NCBI GenBank assembly: GCA_023395395.1
Contig: JAEWZH010000018.1
Location: 1 to 64,000 of the forward strand
DNA length: 64,000 nucleotides
DNA from: Bacteroidota bacterium
Lineage (GTDB): Bacteria > Bacteroidota > Bacteroidia > Bacteroidales > Porphyromonadaceae
Direction: 5' to 3'
Shown: positions 27,080 through 35,965 of the stretch, piece after piece
Layout of the letters: each line of letters opens with the position of its first letter
How positions within the stretch are numbered: position 1 is the stretch's first letter
Position numbers and translations under genes: made by a program
The notes under the pieces: generated by a model
Told to the model about the DNA's origin: nothing
Seen by the model: only the letters and a program-made list of their open reading frames with translations
Database searches by the model: none

Positions 27080-28870
27080 ATGAAATACTTGACTATAGAG
27101 ACGAAAGTGTCGGGGGCGTTGGCTTCGGTGCTTAGCCATCTGTATGGCGTAGAGAGTGCAGGACTTTTGGTAGGGTCTACAAAAAAGGAATTTGTTGGAG
27201 ATTATACTTTTGTGGTATTTCCATACCTGAAACAGAGTCGAAAGAGTCCCGAAGCTACGGCTACAGAGATTGGAGAAGCATTGTTAAAAGAATCTCCATC
27301 GTTAGTCAAGGGCTTTAATGTGGTTAAGGGCTTTCTCAATATTGAACTACAGGAGACTCTATTTGTAGAGCAACTTTGGGAGATGACAGAAACGGAAAAC
27401 TATGGTTTTGACCCACAGACTGACAATGCACCCCTTTATATGGTGGAGTACTCCTCTCCCAACACAAACAAACCCTTGCACTTAGGGCATATTAGAAATA
27501 ATCTACTTGGCTATAGCATCTCTAAAATATTAGAGGCTAATGGCAAACGAGTAGTCAAGACCAACATTGTCAATGATCGCGGCATTCACATCTGCAAGTC
27601 TATGCTAGCTTGGAAGAAGTGGGGAAAAGGTGAAACTCCCGAAAGCACTGGTTTAAAAGGAGATCATCTGATAGGAGACTTCTATGTACTGTTTGACAAG
27701 CACTACAAAGCCGAGCTAAAGGAGCTGGAAACAAAAGGTTTGTCAGCTGATGAAGCAGAGAAGCAAAGTACTTTGATGCAAGAAGCTCGTGCAATGCTTA
27801 AGAAGTGGGAACAGGGCGATGAGGAGATTCGCTCAATGTGGAGGATGATGAATGAATGGGTCTATGCTGGATTTGATGAAACTTATAAGCGTCTTGGGGT
27901 AGACTTTGACAAAATTTATTATGAAAGCGATACCTACCTCGTTGGTAGAGAAGAGGTCCTTCGAGGTCTCAAAGAGGGTCTCTTCGTGAAAGATGAGGAT
28001 GGTTCTGTATGGGCAGATCTGACATCAGAGGGATATGATCGCAAGATTTTGCTCCGAGCCGATGGTACTTCCGTATATATCACACAAGACATCGGCACAG
28101 CCAAGCTTCGTTTCCAGGACTACCCTATTGATCAGATGATCTACGTGGTAGGAAACGAACAAGATTATCACTTTCAGGTTCTCTCCATTATCCTTGACAA
28201 ATTAGGCTATTCTTTTGGTAAAGATTTGAGACATTTCTCCTATGGAATGGTTGAATTACCAGAAGGAAAAATGAAGAGCCGCGAAGGGACTGTCGTGGAT
28301 GCTGACGATCTGATGGATAAAATGATAGAGACCGCAATTGAAGCCTCCGAAGGACAAGGAAGGGCCGTGGAGATGAGCGACGAGGAACGTAAGGAAATGG
28401 CTCGCCGTGTCGGACTCGGAGCATTGAAGTATTTCCTGCTGAAGGTGGAGCCTCGTAAGAATATGCTCTTTGATCCTAAGGAGTCTATTGACTTCAATGG
28501 AAATACGGGACCATTTATCCAATATACTTACGCTCGTATCCAAAGTATCCTCCGAAAAGCGGAGGGCATCGATTTCTTGAATAGAAAGAGGGATGCTAGA
28601 ATGGAGGATAAGGAGATTGCTCTCGTTAAAAGGCTTAATGAGTTTGGAAGTGTCGTAAGGCAGGCTGGAACTGAACTCAATCCTGGAGCATTGGCTAATT
28701 ATGCATATGATTTAGGGAAAGAATTTAATCAATTCTACCACGACTATTCTATCCTTAATGAAACTGATGAAGCTATTAAGTGTCACCGATTGAGGCTTGC
28801 TTACCTTACTAGCGAAGTACTGAAAAAAGCTGTTGGTCTATTGGGTATTGAAATGCCTGAGAGAATGTAA
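27080..28870 (+). CDS. argS: Arginyl-tRNA synthetase
   Basis: Class I synthetase of 596 residues. The signature HIGH appears as HLGH (134-137) in SSPNTNKPLHLGHIRNN. The KMSKS loop is the variant MKSREG (near residue 397), as in many ArgRS enzymes. The N-terminal ~110 residues form the ArgRS-specific tRNA-recognition domain and the C-terminus the DALR anticodon-binding domain (FNQFYHDYSIL). It lies between panD and dCMP deaminase with very short gaps. Confidence 0.95.
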   Translation: MKYLTIETKVSGALASVLSHLYGVESAGLLVGSTKKEFVGDYTFVVFPYLKQSRKSPEATATEIGEALLKESPSLVKGFNVVKGFLNIELQETLFVEQLWEMTETENYGFDPQTDNAPLYMVEYSSPNTNKPLHLGHIRNNLLGYSISKILEANGKRVVKTNIVNDRGIHICKSMLAWKKWGKGETPESTGLKGDHLIGDFYVLFDKHYKAELKELETKGLSADEAEKQSTLMQEARAMLKKWEQGDEEIRSMWRMMNEWVYAGFDETYKRLGVDFDKIYYESDTYLVGREEVLRGLKEGLFVKDEDGSVWADLTSEGYDRKILLRADGTSVYITQDIGTAKLRFQDYPIDQMIYVVGNEQDYHFQVLSIILDKLGYSFGKDLRHFSYGMVELPEGKMKSREGTVVDADDLMDKMIETAIEASEGQGRAVEMSDEERKEMARRVGLGALKYFLLKVEPRKNMLFDPKESIDFNGNTGPFIQYTYARIQSILRKAEGIDFLNRKRDARMEDKEIALVKRLNEFGSVVRQAGTELNPGALANYAYDLGKEFNQFYHDYSILNETDEAIKCHRLRLAYLTSEVLKKAVGLLGIEMPERM

Positions 28871-28874
28871 GAGT

Positions 28875-29303
28875 ATGGATGAGAAGCAGAGGAAAATAGA
28901 TTGGCGCTATCTAAGGATGGCAGAGATTTGGGCAGAAAACTCCTATTGCAAGAGGTTGCAAGTAGGGGCGCTAATCGTGAAGGACAAGATGATTATATCA
29001 GATGGGTACAATGGAACTCCATCTGGGTTTGAGAATTGCTGTGAGGATGGAGAGAATAAGACCTATCCTTATGTCCTTCATGCAGAGGCAAATGCTATTA
29101 CAAAAGTGGCTGCCAGCAATAATAATAGTACAGGTGCGACTATTTATGTGACACACGCTCCTTGTATGGAATGCTCAAAACTGATAATACAAGCAGGGAT
29201 TAAGAGAGTAGTGTATTCGGAAACTTATCGCCTTACTGAGGGAGTAGATCTCCTCAAGCAGGCTGGTATTGAGGTGGATTATTTACCAATCAAGGAGAAG
29301 TAA
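28875..29303 (+). CDS. Deoxycytidylate (dCMP) deaminase
   Basis: Zinc enzyme that deaminates dCMP to dUMP for thymidylate synthesis. The 142-residue protein (ATG at 28875, four bases after the argS stop) has the catalytic set His69 and Glu71 (HAEANAI) and Cys97 and Cys100 (PCMEC). The GYNGTPSGFENC segment is typical of dCMP rather than cytidine deaminases. The S41 protease gene starts 2 bases after it, so the genes are probably cotranscribed. Confidence 0.92.
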   Translation: MDEKQRKIDWRYLRMAEIWAENSYCKRLQVGALIVKDKMIISDGYNGTPSGFENCCEDGENKTYPYVLHAEANAITKVAASNNNSTGATIYVTHAPCMECSKLIIQAGIKRVVYSETYRLTEGVDLLKQAGIEVDYLPIKEK

Positions 29304-29305
29304 AG

Positions 29306-30970
29306 ATGGGCAAAAAGGTGGTTCGGGGCATTTTTGTCGCGATGTTATTTATTTTGGCTCTTGTTGGAGGGTATTTCTTTGGGCAAAGACAGAGTCTGAA
29401 GAATCCTCTCTTGCGATCTGTTACACCGATGGATAAGCTGAAAGCGACATTACAGATGATTGACGAAAACTATGTGGACAGTGTCAATATAGACGATTTG
29501 ATCAAACAGCTAATCCCAACACTTATTAGCCAGCTCGATCCACACTCTACTTACCTGACAGCAGAAGAACGCGCATCGGAGCAAGAAACTATGGATGGGT
29601 TCTTCTATGGGGTAGGCATATCGTTTAATACAATCTTAGATACTGCGGTTGTTATACAGACCGTTCCTAATGGGCCCTCCGATATTGCAGGGATAAAGGC
29701 AGGAGATAGGATCGTGACAATTGATGGAATTGATACAACAGGAGAACTCTTTACTCCTGATTCTATTCGATCTTTGCTTAAAGGAAAGGATGGTAGTATC
29801 GTAACCCTTGGAATCCGCCCTTACAATACCACCGAAATTTCTGAAGTTCAGGTGAAGCGTGGAGTCGTCAATACGAGCAATGTAGATGCTACTTTTATGG
29901 TCAATGATTCTTTAGGGTTCGTACGACTTAATGGCTTCTCTGTCTCGACCCATGATGATTTTATGCAATCGGTGGCAAAGCTTCGCAATAGTGGTGCTAA
30001 AGGGCTGATACTGGACTTAAGGGATAATCCTGGTGGTCTGGTGCAATCTGCTTTATTGATTGCCAATGAAATGCTACCCAAAGGTAGTCTGATTATTTAT
30101 TCAGAAGGGGCGCACAAGAAGCGTAGCGATGTCTTTAGCGATGGGACTGGAACCTTGATAGGATTCCCTGTATATGTACTCATTAATGAACTATCCGCCT
30201 CCTCTTCTGAGATAGTTAGCGGAGCATTTCAGGATAATGATGTTGCCATTTTGATAGGTCGTAGGAGCTTTGGAAAGGGGTTGATGCAGCAACCATTTGA
30301 GTATTACGATGGTTCGTCTGTTCATCTTACCATCGCCCGATACCACACAGCTTCTGGAAGGTCTATTCAGAGGGATTACAAACTAGGGGGAGACGAAGCT
30401 TATACCCACGATTGGATCGATAGAGTCACGAGTGGAGAGATGTTTTCGGCAGATAGTGTCAAACTCAATCCCAATTTACTTTATAAAACACAAGGAGGTC
30501 GTACTGTCCACGGAGGTGGCGGTATTATGCCCGACATATATGTACCGCGAGATACTCTAGGATTGACAAGCTACTATGCTGAGGTACTCAATAGGGGGTT
30601 AGTCCATGAGTTCTCCTTTCTATATGCCGATAAATACCGCAACTTACTTACACGGATTGGTAGCATTGATGAAGTGTATAGGTTCTTAGATAATCAGGGG
30701 TTGGTATGGCAGCTTGCGAATTATGCCCAGAAAAAGGGGGTAGTCCCACGTAACTACTTAATTGCCCAGTCACAAAGGCAGCTAAACATTGTTATGTTTC
30801 CTCTCATTGTTGATTATCTCTTCGGGAATGACAGCTCTTGGAAGGTCAGAAGCTTTGAAGATCCGATGATTAAAAAAGCTGAAGAGCTCTTCTCACGAGG
30901 TATCTACTTCCCCCTCAGTATCCCTAAAGATTATAAATCAGTGCCAGATTCATTACTTGTGACTCAATGA
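29306..30970 (+). CDS. S41 family carboxyl-terminal processing protease
   Basis: Periplasmic serine protease anchored by an N-terminal membrane helix (residues 8-25). Residues ~95-180 form a PDZ domain (GVGISFNTILDT, then AGIKAGDRIVTIDG), followed by the S41 domain with SASSSE (297-302), holding the catalytic Ser, and the catalytic Lys324 in GRRSFGKG. The 554-residue length includes an extra C-terminal ~150 residues common in Bacteroidetes CtpA-like proteins. Likely roles are turnover of envelope proteins or C-terminal processing; the substrate cannot be named. Its last bases overlap the next gene. Confidence 0.92.
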   Translation: MGKKVVRGIFVAMLFILALVGGYFFGQRQSLKNPLLRSVTPMDKLKATLQMIDENYVDSVNIDDLIKQLIPTLISQLDPHSTYLTAEERASEQETMDGFFYGVGISFNTILDTAVVIQTVPNGPSDIAGIKAGDRIVTIDGIDTTGELFTPDSIRSLLKGKDGSIVTLGIRPYNTTEISEVQVKRGVVNTSNVDATFMVNDSLGFVRLNGFSVSTHDDFMQSVAKLRNSGAKGLILDLRDNPGGLVQSALLIANEMLPKGSLIIYSEGAHKKRSDVFSDGTGTLIGFPVYVLINELSASSSEIVSGAFQDNDVAILIGRRSFGKGLMQQPFEYYDGSSVHLTIARYHTASGRSIQRDYKLGGDEAYTHDWIDRVTSGEMFSADSVKLNPNLLYKTQGGRTVHGGGGIMPDIYVPRDTLGLTSYYAEVLNRGLVHEFSFLYADKYRNLLTRIGSIDEVYRFLDNQGLVWQLANYAQKKGVVPRNYLIAQSQRQLNIVMFPLIVDYLFGNDSSWKVRSFEDPMIKKAEELFSRGIYFPLSIPKDYKSVPDSLLVTQ

Positions 30971-31533
30971 TGGAGAAGAAAGAGATGCGAAAACTGGTTA
31001 AAGGGCAAATTAAGACAATATTACCTGAACAAAGGATAGCCCTTTCAAAAATCATATCTGAAAAAGTTTTCGACAGACTCAAAGACATACCTGCTACTAA
31101 GGTTGCTTTATTTTTGAGTATGAGTGACGAGGTAGATACATCTCATCTTATACATCTGCTTATAAAGCAAGGAAAGCATACGGTATTAGTACCTCGCGTT
31201 GAAGACGATACGACAATCAACTTCTACAAACTGGGGAATATCGAAGAGTACGATACATCTGGTTTTGGAATCAAAGAGCCTACCGATGATATTAGTGAAG
31301 CACTGGTTCCTGAGGTGATGATAGTCCCTGGTGTGGCGTTTGATCTCTATGGGGGTAGATTAGGACGGGGGCGAGGGTACTATGATAGGTATTTCAAAAG
31401 ATTTTCAGAAGTAATCAAGCTACGATTGGCCATTGCTTATCAACTTCAGGTAATGGTCAATCACCTCCCAATGGAACCGTTTGACCAACGGATGGATATG
31501 CTCCTTACCGAGGAGAATAGCTATACGTTCTGA
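30967..31533 (+). CDS. 5-formyltetrahydrofolate cyclo-ligase
   Basis: Recycles 5-formyl-THF to 5,10-methenyl-THF using ATP. The 188-residue protein shows the family signature GGRLGRGRGYYDRYF and MIVPGVAFD. It starts inside the end of the S41 protease gene (4-base overlap), the last of the panD-argS-deaminase-protease run. Its stop codon TGA directly abuts the stop codon of the convergent DUF721 gene, leaving no space for an intergenic terminator. Confidence 0.92.
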   Translation: MMEKKEMRKLVKGQIKTILPEQRIALSKIISEKVFDRLKDIPATKVALFLSMSDEVDTSHLIHLLIKQGKHTVLVPRVEDDTTINFYKLGNIEEYDTSGFGIKEPTDDISEALVPEVMIVPGVAFDLYGGRLGRGRGYYDRYFKRFSEVIKLRLAIAYQLQVMVNHLPMEPFDQRMDMLLTEENSYTF

Positions 31534-31836
31534 TTACTTGATGATAATCTCAAGAGACACAAATTGGTGAGCGACCATAAATTCCTTTAAGGAAGACTCA
31601 ATAATGTCCCTTCTCTGTCGGACGTACGTAAGTGCGACAGAGGAGGGACAAACTATTTGTATCACCCTCTCTTGAGTAATCTGATGGGTAACTTTTAGCT
31701 TTTGTAGGGTAGGGTCAGGGATAGCCCCCCAGAGTGTTGCTAGTTCTTTATATTGACCTGCGAGCTCCAGCGTACCCAATTCTTTTCGTTTTTCTACTAG
31801 AAGTACACCTATCTTTTTGGTTTTATAGTGTCTCAT
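31534..31836 (-). CDS. DUF721 (DciA-like) protein
   Basis: Small basic protein of 100 residues from the ATG ending at 31836, which overlaps the end of recF by 14 bases. The order recF then DUF721 is common in Bacteroidetes. DUF721 includes DciA, a loader of the replicative helicase in bacteria lacking DnaC; the segment LWGAIPDPTLQKLKV and the Cys/Val strand are consistent with the family, but the protein is short and the assignment rests partly on context. Upstream codons in the same frame are shadow sequence of recF. Confidence 0.72.
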   Translation of the reverse strand: MRHYKTKKIGVLLVEKRKELGTLELAGQYKELATLWGAIPDPTLQKLKVTHQITQERVIQIVCPSSVALTYVRQRRDIIESSLKEFMVAHQFVSLEIIIK

Positions 31837-32956
31837 TGCCTGTAATATCTGTGAAGACACCATCAATTGCACTGAAAATACTGTACAACCCTTTCGGCTG
31901 TCTTTGGAGTATCTTGTCGAGATATTTCCTGTTGGTATCACTCATGAATATTTGTCCAAATTGATCACCACTCAAGAGGTCTACAATACGTTCTACCCGA
32001 CTCTCATCCAATTTGTCAAAGACATCGTCCAAAAGTAATATAGGCAGATTGTTTGGGAAGAGCTGGCAAAGCAGATTGTACTGAGCTAATTTTAATGCTA
32101 TCATATAGCTCTTATTTTGTCCCTGCGAACCGATTTTTCGGATGAGATAATCTCCGATAAGCATCTCTATATCGTCTCTATGCGGACCAATTCTAGTAAA
32201 ACCACAAGCTAAATCGCCCTGTAGTCCAGTCTGCCATGCTTGCAGGAAATCCTCAGAAGTGGGGCAATCTATTTCAATTGAAGAGAGATAGCGCAGGTGC
32301 ACCTCCTCATTGTCATTTGTAATAGCGCTGTAGTAGTGATGGAATAGGGGGCTAATCCTCTCTATCCACTCTTTTCTTCGCTTCGACATACGCTCCGCTT
32401 CCATTGCCATTTGTTGGTTGATTATTTCAAGCAATGAGAGATCTAGGCTCATTTCTTGCTTTAGCAATTTGTTGCGTTGCTCCACGAGCGACTTATAGTT
32501 CTTTGCGATAGTCATATACGCAGATGACTCTTGACAAAGAATTTGATCCATAAAGCTTCTACGCTCAGAGCTACCTCCTTTTATCAGATCCATATCACTC
32601 GGAGCAATCATCACGAGGGGAAATAGCCCAATATGGTCGGTCATGCGGGAGTACTCTTTTTTATTTCGTTTTAGGGTCTTATTATGCCCCTGCTGAAGCC
32701 CAAAGAATACTTGCTCCATTTCTCCATTCACCGTATAGTCTCCTGATACAATCGCCATATCCTCGCCATGACGTATAACCATAGAATCGGGGATAGCTTG
32801 ATTGCTACGCGTAAACGAGAGATAATAGATACTGTCCAGCAAGTTGGTCTTGCCCATTCCATTAGCTCCGATGACGCAATTAAACTTATCGGAAAAATCA
32901 AGATTTGCGAGTGCAATATTCTTGTAATTAGTGAGCGAGAGATGCTTAAGTATCAT
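31823..32956 (-). CDS. recF: DNA replication and repair protein RecF
   Basis: SMC-like ATPase that helps load RecA at gapped DNA with RecO and RecR. In 377 residues it has Walker A GANGMGKT (30-37), the RecF-typical MVIAPSDMDLIKG, GPHRDDIEM, and the signature and Walker B region GSQGQNKS, then ILLLDDVFDKLD. Its start codon overlaps the stop codon of marC (ATGA) and its end overlaps the DUF721 gene, so the three form one minus-strand operon. Confidence 0.94.
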   Translation of the reverse strand: MILKHLSLTNYKNIALANLDFSDKFNCVIGANGMGKTNLLDSIYYLSFTRSNQAIPDSMVIRHGEDMAIVSGDYTVNGEMEQVFFGLQQGHNKTLKRNKKEYSRMTDHIGLFPLVMIAPSDMDLIKGGSSERRSFMDQILCQESSAYMTIAKNYKSLVEQRNKLLKQEMSLDLSLLEIINQQMAMEAERMSKRRKEWIERISPLFHHYYSAITNDNEEVHLRYLSSIEIDCPTSEDFLQAWQTGLQGDLACGFTRIGPHRDDIEMLIGDYLIRKIGSQGQNKSYMIALKLAQYNLLCQLFPNNLPILLLDDVFDKLDESRVERIVDLLSGDQFGQIFMSDTNRKYLDKILQRQPKGLYSIFSAIDGVFTDITGNETL

Positions 32957-33564
32957 CAGATGCCAGCTACAATCCTAGAGATATTCTCAATAAAGATATT
33001 TACAGAGATTGCGATTAATATTGCGCCAAAGAATTTTCGGAGTACATACACGCCACCTTGACCAAAAAAACGCTCCACCCAATTGATATTCTTAAGCACA
33101 AAGTAGACCACTACCATGTTGAGCAGCGTAGCAATCACAATATTTATCATGGCTGCAGTGGAAGTAAAGGTCAGCAAGGTCGTGAAGGATGCTGCACCAG
33201 CAATCAACGGAAATACGAGCGGCACAAGGGTACTAGAACCTCCTGGTGCATCATTTCTAAATATTTCCACCCCAAATATCATCTCTACTGCTAATAGGAA
33301 GAGAATGATGGCACCTCCAGCTGCAAAGCTTTCCCTAGTCACCCCAAGAAAACTGAGTACTAATTCCCCAAAAAATAAAAAAGCAATTAGTATCAGAGCC
33401 GAGAAAAGAACAGTTTTGAAAGGCTCTATCTTTTGCCCCGACTGCTTTAGATTGATAATAATAGGGATAGCGCCGATAATATCGATGACTACAAAAAGGC
33501 TGGAGAAGACCTTGCCAATCTCCGTGAAACTAATACTTTGAAATATTTCTGTTACCCAATCCAT
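32956..33564 (-). CDS. MarC-family integral membrane protein
   Basis: A 202-residue protein with about six hydrophobic helices, including VFSSLFVVIDIIGAIPIIINL and FLGVTRESFAAGGAIILFLLAVEMIFG, both typical of MarC/UPF0056. Despite the name, the family has no proven transport substrate or resistance role. It is translationally coupled to recF (ATGA overlap). No clear TAnnTTTG promoter was found upstream. Confidence 0.88.
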   Translation of the reverse strand: MDWVTEIFQSISFTEIGKVFSSLFVVIDIIGAIPIIINLKQSGQKIEPFKTVLFSALILIAFLFFGELVLSFLGVTRESFAAGGAIILFLLAVEMIFGVEIFRNDAPGGSSTLVPLVFPLIAGAASFTTLLTFTSTAAMINIVIATLLNMVVVYFVLKNINWVERFFGQGGVYVLRKFFGAILIAISVNIFIENISRIVAGI

Positions 33565-33640
33565 GCTCTTTAACTCTTATTGCTTATTACTTTACGATTC
33601 GTAAATCTGTCAAATAATCTCTCCAAGTTGATGATGAGAT

Positions 33641-33678
33641 AAAAAATACTAGTCTGGGAATAACACCCGAGACTAGTA
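33641..33678 (-). terminator. Terminator of the tmRNA gene
   Basis: On the minus strand, TACTAGTCT and AGACTAGTA pair around a 14-base loop and are followed by a run of six T residues, beginning 11 bases after the mature 3' end of ssrA. Confidence 0.88.
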
Positions 33679-33689
33679 CTTTGTTACAA

Positions 33690-34095
33690 GGTGGAGATGG
33701 AGGGAGTCGAACCCTCGTCCAAACACGGAACTAATCCGCTTTCTACACGTTTAGCTTTGTTTTGGTTGTCGGCGAGCAGGTTTGACCAAAGCTATCCTCC
33801 TACTCACTTAGTCCTTTGAATGTCGTCGGAGGTGAGGGACACACCTCCAACCCTTCCCGATATTACGGCACCACTATATCCGACCACCTCGGGTTCACGG
33901 TATCGGAGTGATGTCTCGTCGCGAGCTTAAGCTCAAGCGAAAGAGCAGTAATCTACTAAACTTCGATTACGCTGCGAGAGCGTAGTTATTACTTTCGCCA
34001 CTTAAAAGTGTTGATGTCTGAGATTAAAGTGCCAAACAACGACGCACTACGTGCTTACGAACCACCTCTACATGCTGTCAATACCAGTCATCCCC
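33690..34095 (-). ncRNA. ssrA: Transfer-messenger RNA (tmRNA)
   Basis: Rescues stalled ribosomes. The 5' end GGGGATG (complement of 34089-34095) pairs with CATCTCC at the 3' end (33693-33699), forming the tRNA-like acceptor stem, and the T arm reads GGGTTCGACTCCC. The tag reading frame lies at 33967-33999. The genome shows ACC then T after the acceptor stem, so the final A of CCA must be added enzymatically. About 406 nt. It lies upstream of, and on the same strand as, marC-recF and has its own promoter and terminator. Confidence 0.95.
33967..33999 (-). other. tmRNA tag-peptide reading frame
   Basis: Read on the minus strand: GGC resume codon, then tag GESNNYALAA and TAA. The C-terminal ALAA is the usual degradation signal for ClpXP-type proteases. 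Confidence 0.9.
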
Positions 34096-34108
34096 AGTGA
34101 TTACGACA

Positions 34109-34116
34109 CAAAGATA
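34109..34116 (-). promoter_or_regulatory. -7 element of the ssrA promoter
   Basis: TATCTTTG on the minus strand, 13 bases before the tmRNA 5' end. At the expected -33 position lies the first decamer of array 3 (34138-34147) rather than TTTG. Confidence 0.75.
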
Positions 34117-34137
34117 CATATAAAGAATGAAAATCTC

Positions 34138-34257
34138 CTCTATAGAGGAGATTTCTTTGCTCTATAGAGGAGATCCTGTCGCTCTATAGAGAGAATTCTG
34201 TCGCTCTATAGAGAGAATTCTGTCGCTCTATAGAGGAAATCCTGTCGCTCTACCGAG
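34138..34257. repeat. CTCTATAGAG array 3 (6 units, 22-bp period)
   Basis: Units start at 34138, 34160, 34182, 34204, 34226 and 34248. Five are perfect palindromes; the last is CTCTACCGAG. Three spacers share CTGTCG ends and two are identical (AGAATTCTGTCG), so local duplication has occurred. The array lies between the ssrA promoter and IS3 relic B. A weak end unit (TACTATATGG, 34274-34283) followed by TTTCTGAA resembles the right end of array 1. Confidence 0.92.
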
Positions 34258-34290
34258 GAGATTACGACTGGGGTACTATATGGCGTTTCT

Positions 34291-34905
34291 GAAGAGAGGG
34301 CTCCTATGCTCTTGGTCTATAGTAGACATCGGAGACTTAAGCCATAAAGCTCTGTATTATAGAGCGTTATCATAAAGTTCTATAGCCTTTTTGAGGATCT
34401 CTCGGGTCTCCCGTCTGAGTCACGCTTGTGATGAAGCCCAAGTGTGCTTCGTAATCGGTCATCTCTCGAGAGACCTTCTGTCCATTGTCTCAGAGGCATA
34501 CTTACTGGAAGCCCGAACGGCTCACTTTCGAGGTCACACAAAGTCGCTTCTGGTGAAGCTTCTTATCCTCTAGGCTCTGCTGCCCAAGTATCTTCAGGGC
34601 TTTGAATCGGTCTTTTTTTAATCGATACCGTATCCCTTCATCACAGTCTCCAGTAGTGTCTTATGTCCCGAGCATTTACTTTCGCCTCGTGTCTGTCGAA
34701 CTTAAGAAGCTTTACTTGACGCTTTAGTTCGGCAATCTCTCGTAATAAGTCTTCTTTGTCCTTTCCTATAATGCCTTCTTGGGTGGTTGCCATCCCCAAG
34801 GTGCCCAACCAAAGATAAATGGAAGAGACAGAAATGTTAAATTTCTCTGACAATGATTGCGCACTCGCCCCTATTTGGAGTATATGTGCCTGAAAAAGCA
34901 TGAAA
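34291..34905 (-). pseudogene. Decayed IS3 element, relic B (orfA plus fragments of orfB)
   Basis: The 86-residue frame at 34641-34901 is an IS3 OrfA-like N-terminus with a helix-turn-helix (LSEKFNISVSSIYLWLGTLG) and the coiled-coil start LLREIAELKRQVKLLK. Downstream on the minus strand, to 34291, only frame-broken OrfB pieces remain: an N-terminal part and the extreme C-terminus, with the DDE core deleted. The 34291-34400 end is nearly identical to the end of relic A at 708-820, and both ends abut a CTCTATAGAG array. No functional transposase is expected. Confidence 0.78.
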
Positions 34906-34978
34906 TCAACAAATCGGTATCCTTGACTTGGGTGAATTAAGAGGTTAGAGTAGTAGTGTGCAGGTGGTGAGATTTTTG

Positions 34979-34986
34979 TAAGTTTG
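34979..34986 (+). promoter_or_regulatory. Putative -7 element for dapA
   Basis: TAAGTTTG, 45 bases before the dapA start; no good -33 element. Confidence 0.5.
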
Positions 34987-35031
34987 CTCTCGATGGGGAC
35001 GGATATTTATTATATTACATAATAATATACT

Positions 35032-35946
35032 ATGGGTAGCAAAAGATTGTTTCTAAAGGGGATGGGGACGGCTATTGTCACACCGTTTAAACAAGATAAG
35101 AGCGTAGATTACAACACTTTGGAGACACTTGTAGAGCGACAAATCCAATGTGGTGTAGATTTCTTAGTCGTATTGGGGACGACCGCAGAGACCCCTACGC
35201 TGAGTATAGCCGAGCAGGACGTAATCATCCATACTTGCGTCAAGGTGAATAATGGGCGGGTACCGCTGATTGTAGGGGCATCCTCCAATGGCACTTTGAG
35301 GACAATTGATAGGCTCAAGACCATGCCTACTGAGGGGGTAGATGCTGTATTGGTGGTTTGCCCCTATTATAACAAACCATCTCAGGAGGGGCTCTTCCAG
35401 CACTTTAAGGCGATCTCAGACGCTTCACCCTTTCCGATTATTTTATACAACGTACCTGCACGTACAGCGGTGAATATGCTCCCCGCTACTACGCTGAGAT
35501 TAGCTAGAGAGTGCCCCAATATTATTGGTATCAAGGAGGCGAGTGGAATTGTGGGGCAAATTGATTTAGTATCTAAGCAACGCCCTAAGGATTTCTTCGT
35601 GTTGGCAGGTGATGATACCATCACTTTCCCTCTGATGGCACTTGGCGTAGATGGTGTCATCTCCGTAATTGGTAATGTATTTCCCAAGCAGTTTGGCAAG
35701 ATGGTGCATTTGATGCAGGAGAAGCGATATGAAGAGGCGCTGGTAATACACCATTTCTTTAAGGAGCTATATGGTCTCCTCTTTGTGGACGGTAATCCTG
35801 TAGGGGTGAAGTGTGCTATGGCGCAATTGGGCCTATTGGAGGAAGTGTTGAGATTGCCACTTGTGGAGATGCAAAGCCCCAATAGGGAAAAGATGGTGGA
35901 GGAGATAAAACTCCTTTGTACATCGGAAATTATCAAAGGAGAATAA
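35032..35946 (+). CDS. dapA: 4-hydroxy-tetrahydrodipicolinate synthase
   Basis: Condenses pyruvate with aspartate semialdehyde in the diaminopimelate/lysine pathway. The 304-residue TIM barrel has the Schiff-base Lys168 (IIGIKEASG), the catalytic Tyr139 and Arg144 (YNVPART) and the Thr pair at 51-52 in GTTAETPTLS. It begins a co-directional group with a nucleoside permease and a nitroreductase, with no obvious functional link. Other NAL-family aldolases are less likely given these motifs. Confidence 0.92.
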   Translation: MGSKRLFLKGMGTAIVTPFKQDKSVDYNTLETLVERQIQCGVDFLVVLGTTAETPTLSIAEQDVIIHTCVKVNNGRVPLIVGASSNGTLRTIDRLKTMPTEGVDAVLVVCPYYNKPSQEGLFQHFKAISDASPFPIILYNVPARTAVNMLPATTLRLARECPNIIGIKEASGIVGQIDLVSKQRPKDFFVLAGDDTITFPLMALGVDGVISVIGNVFPKQFGKMVHLMQEKRYEEALVIHHFFKELYGLLFVDGNPVGVKCAMAQLGLLEEVLRLPLVEMQSPNREKMVEEIKLLCTSEIIKGE

Positions 35947-35965
35947 GTACTTGTACAATATATAG

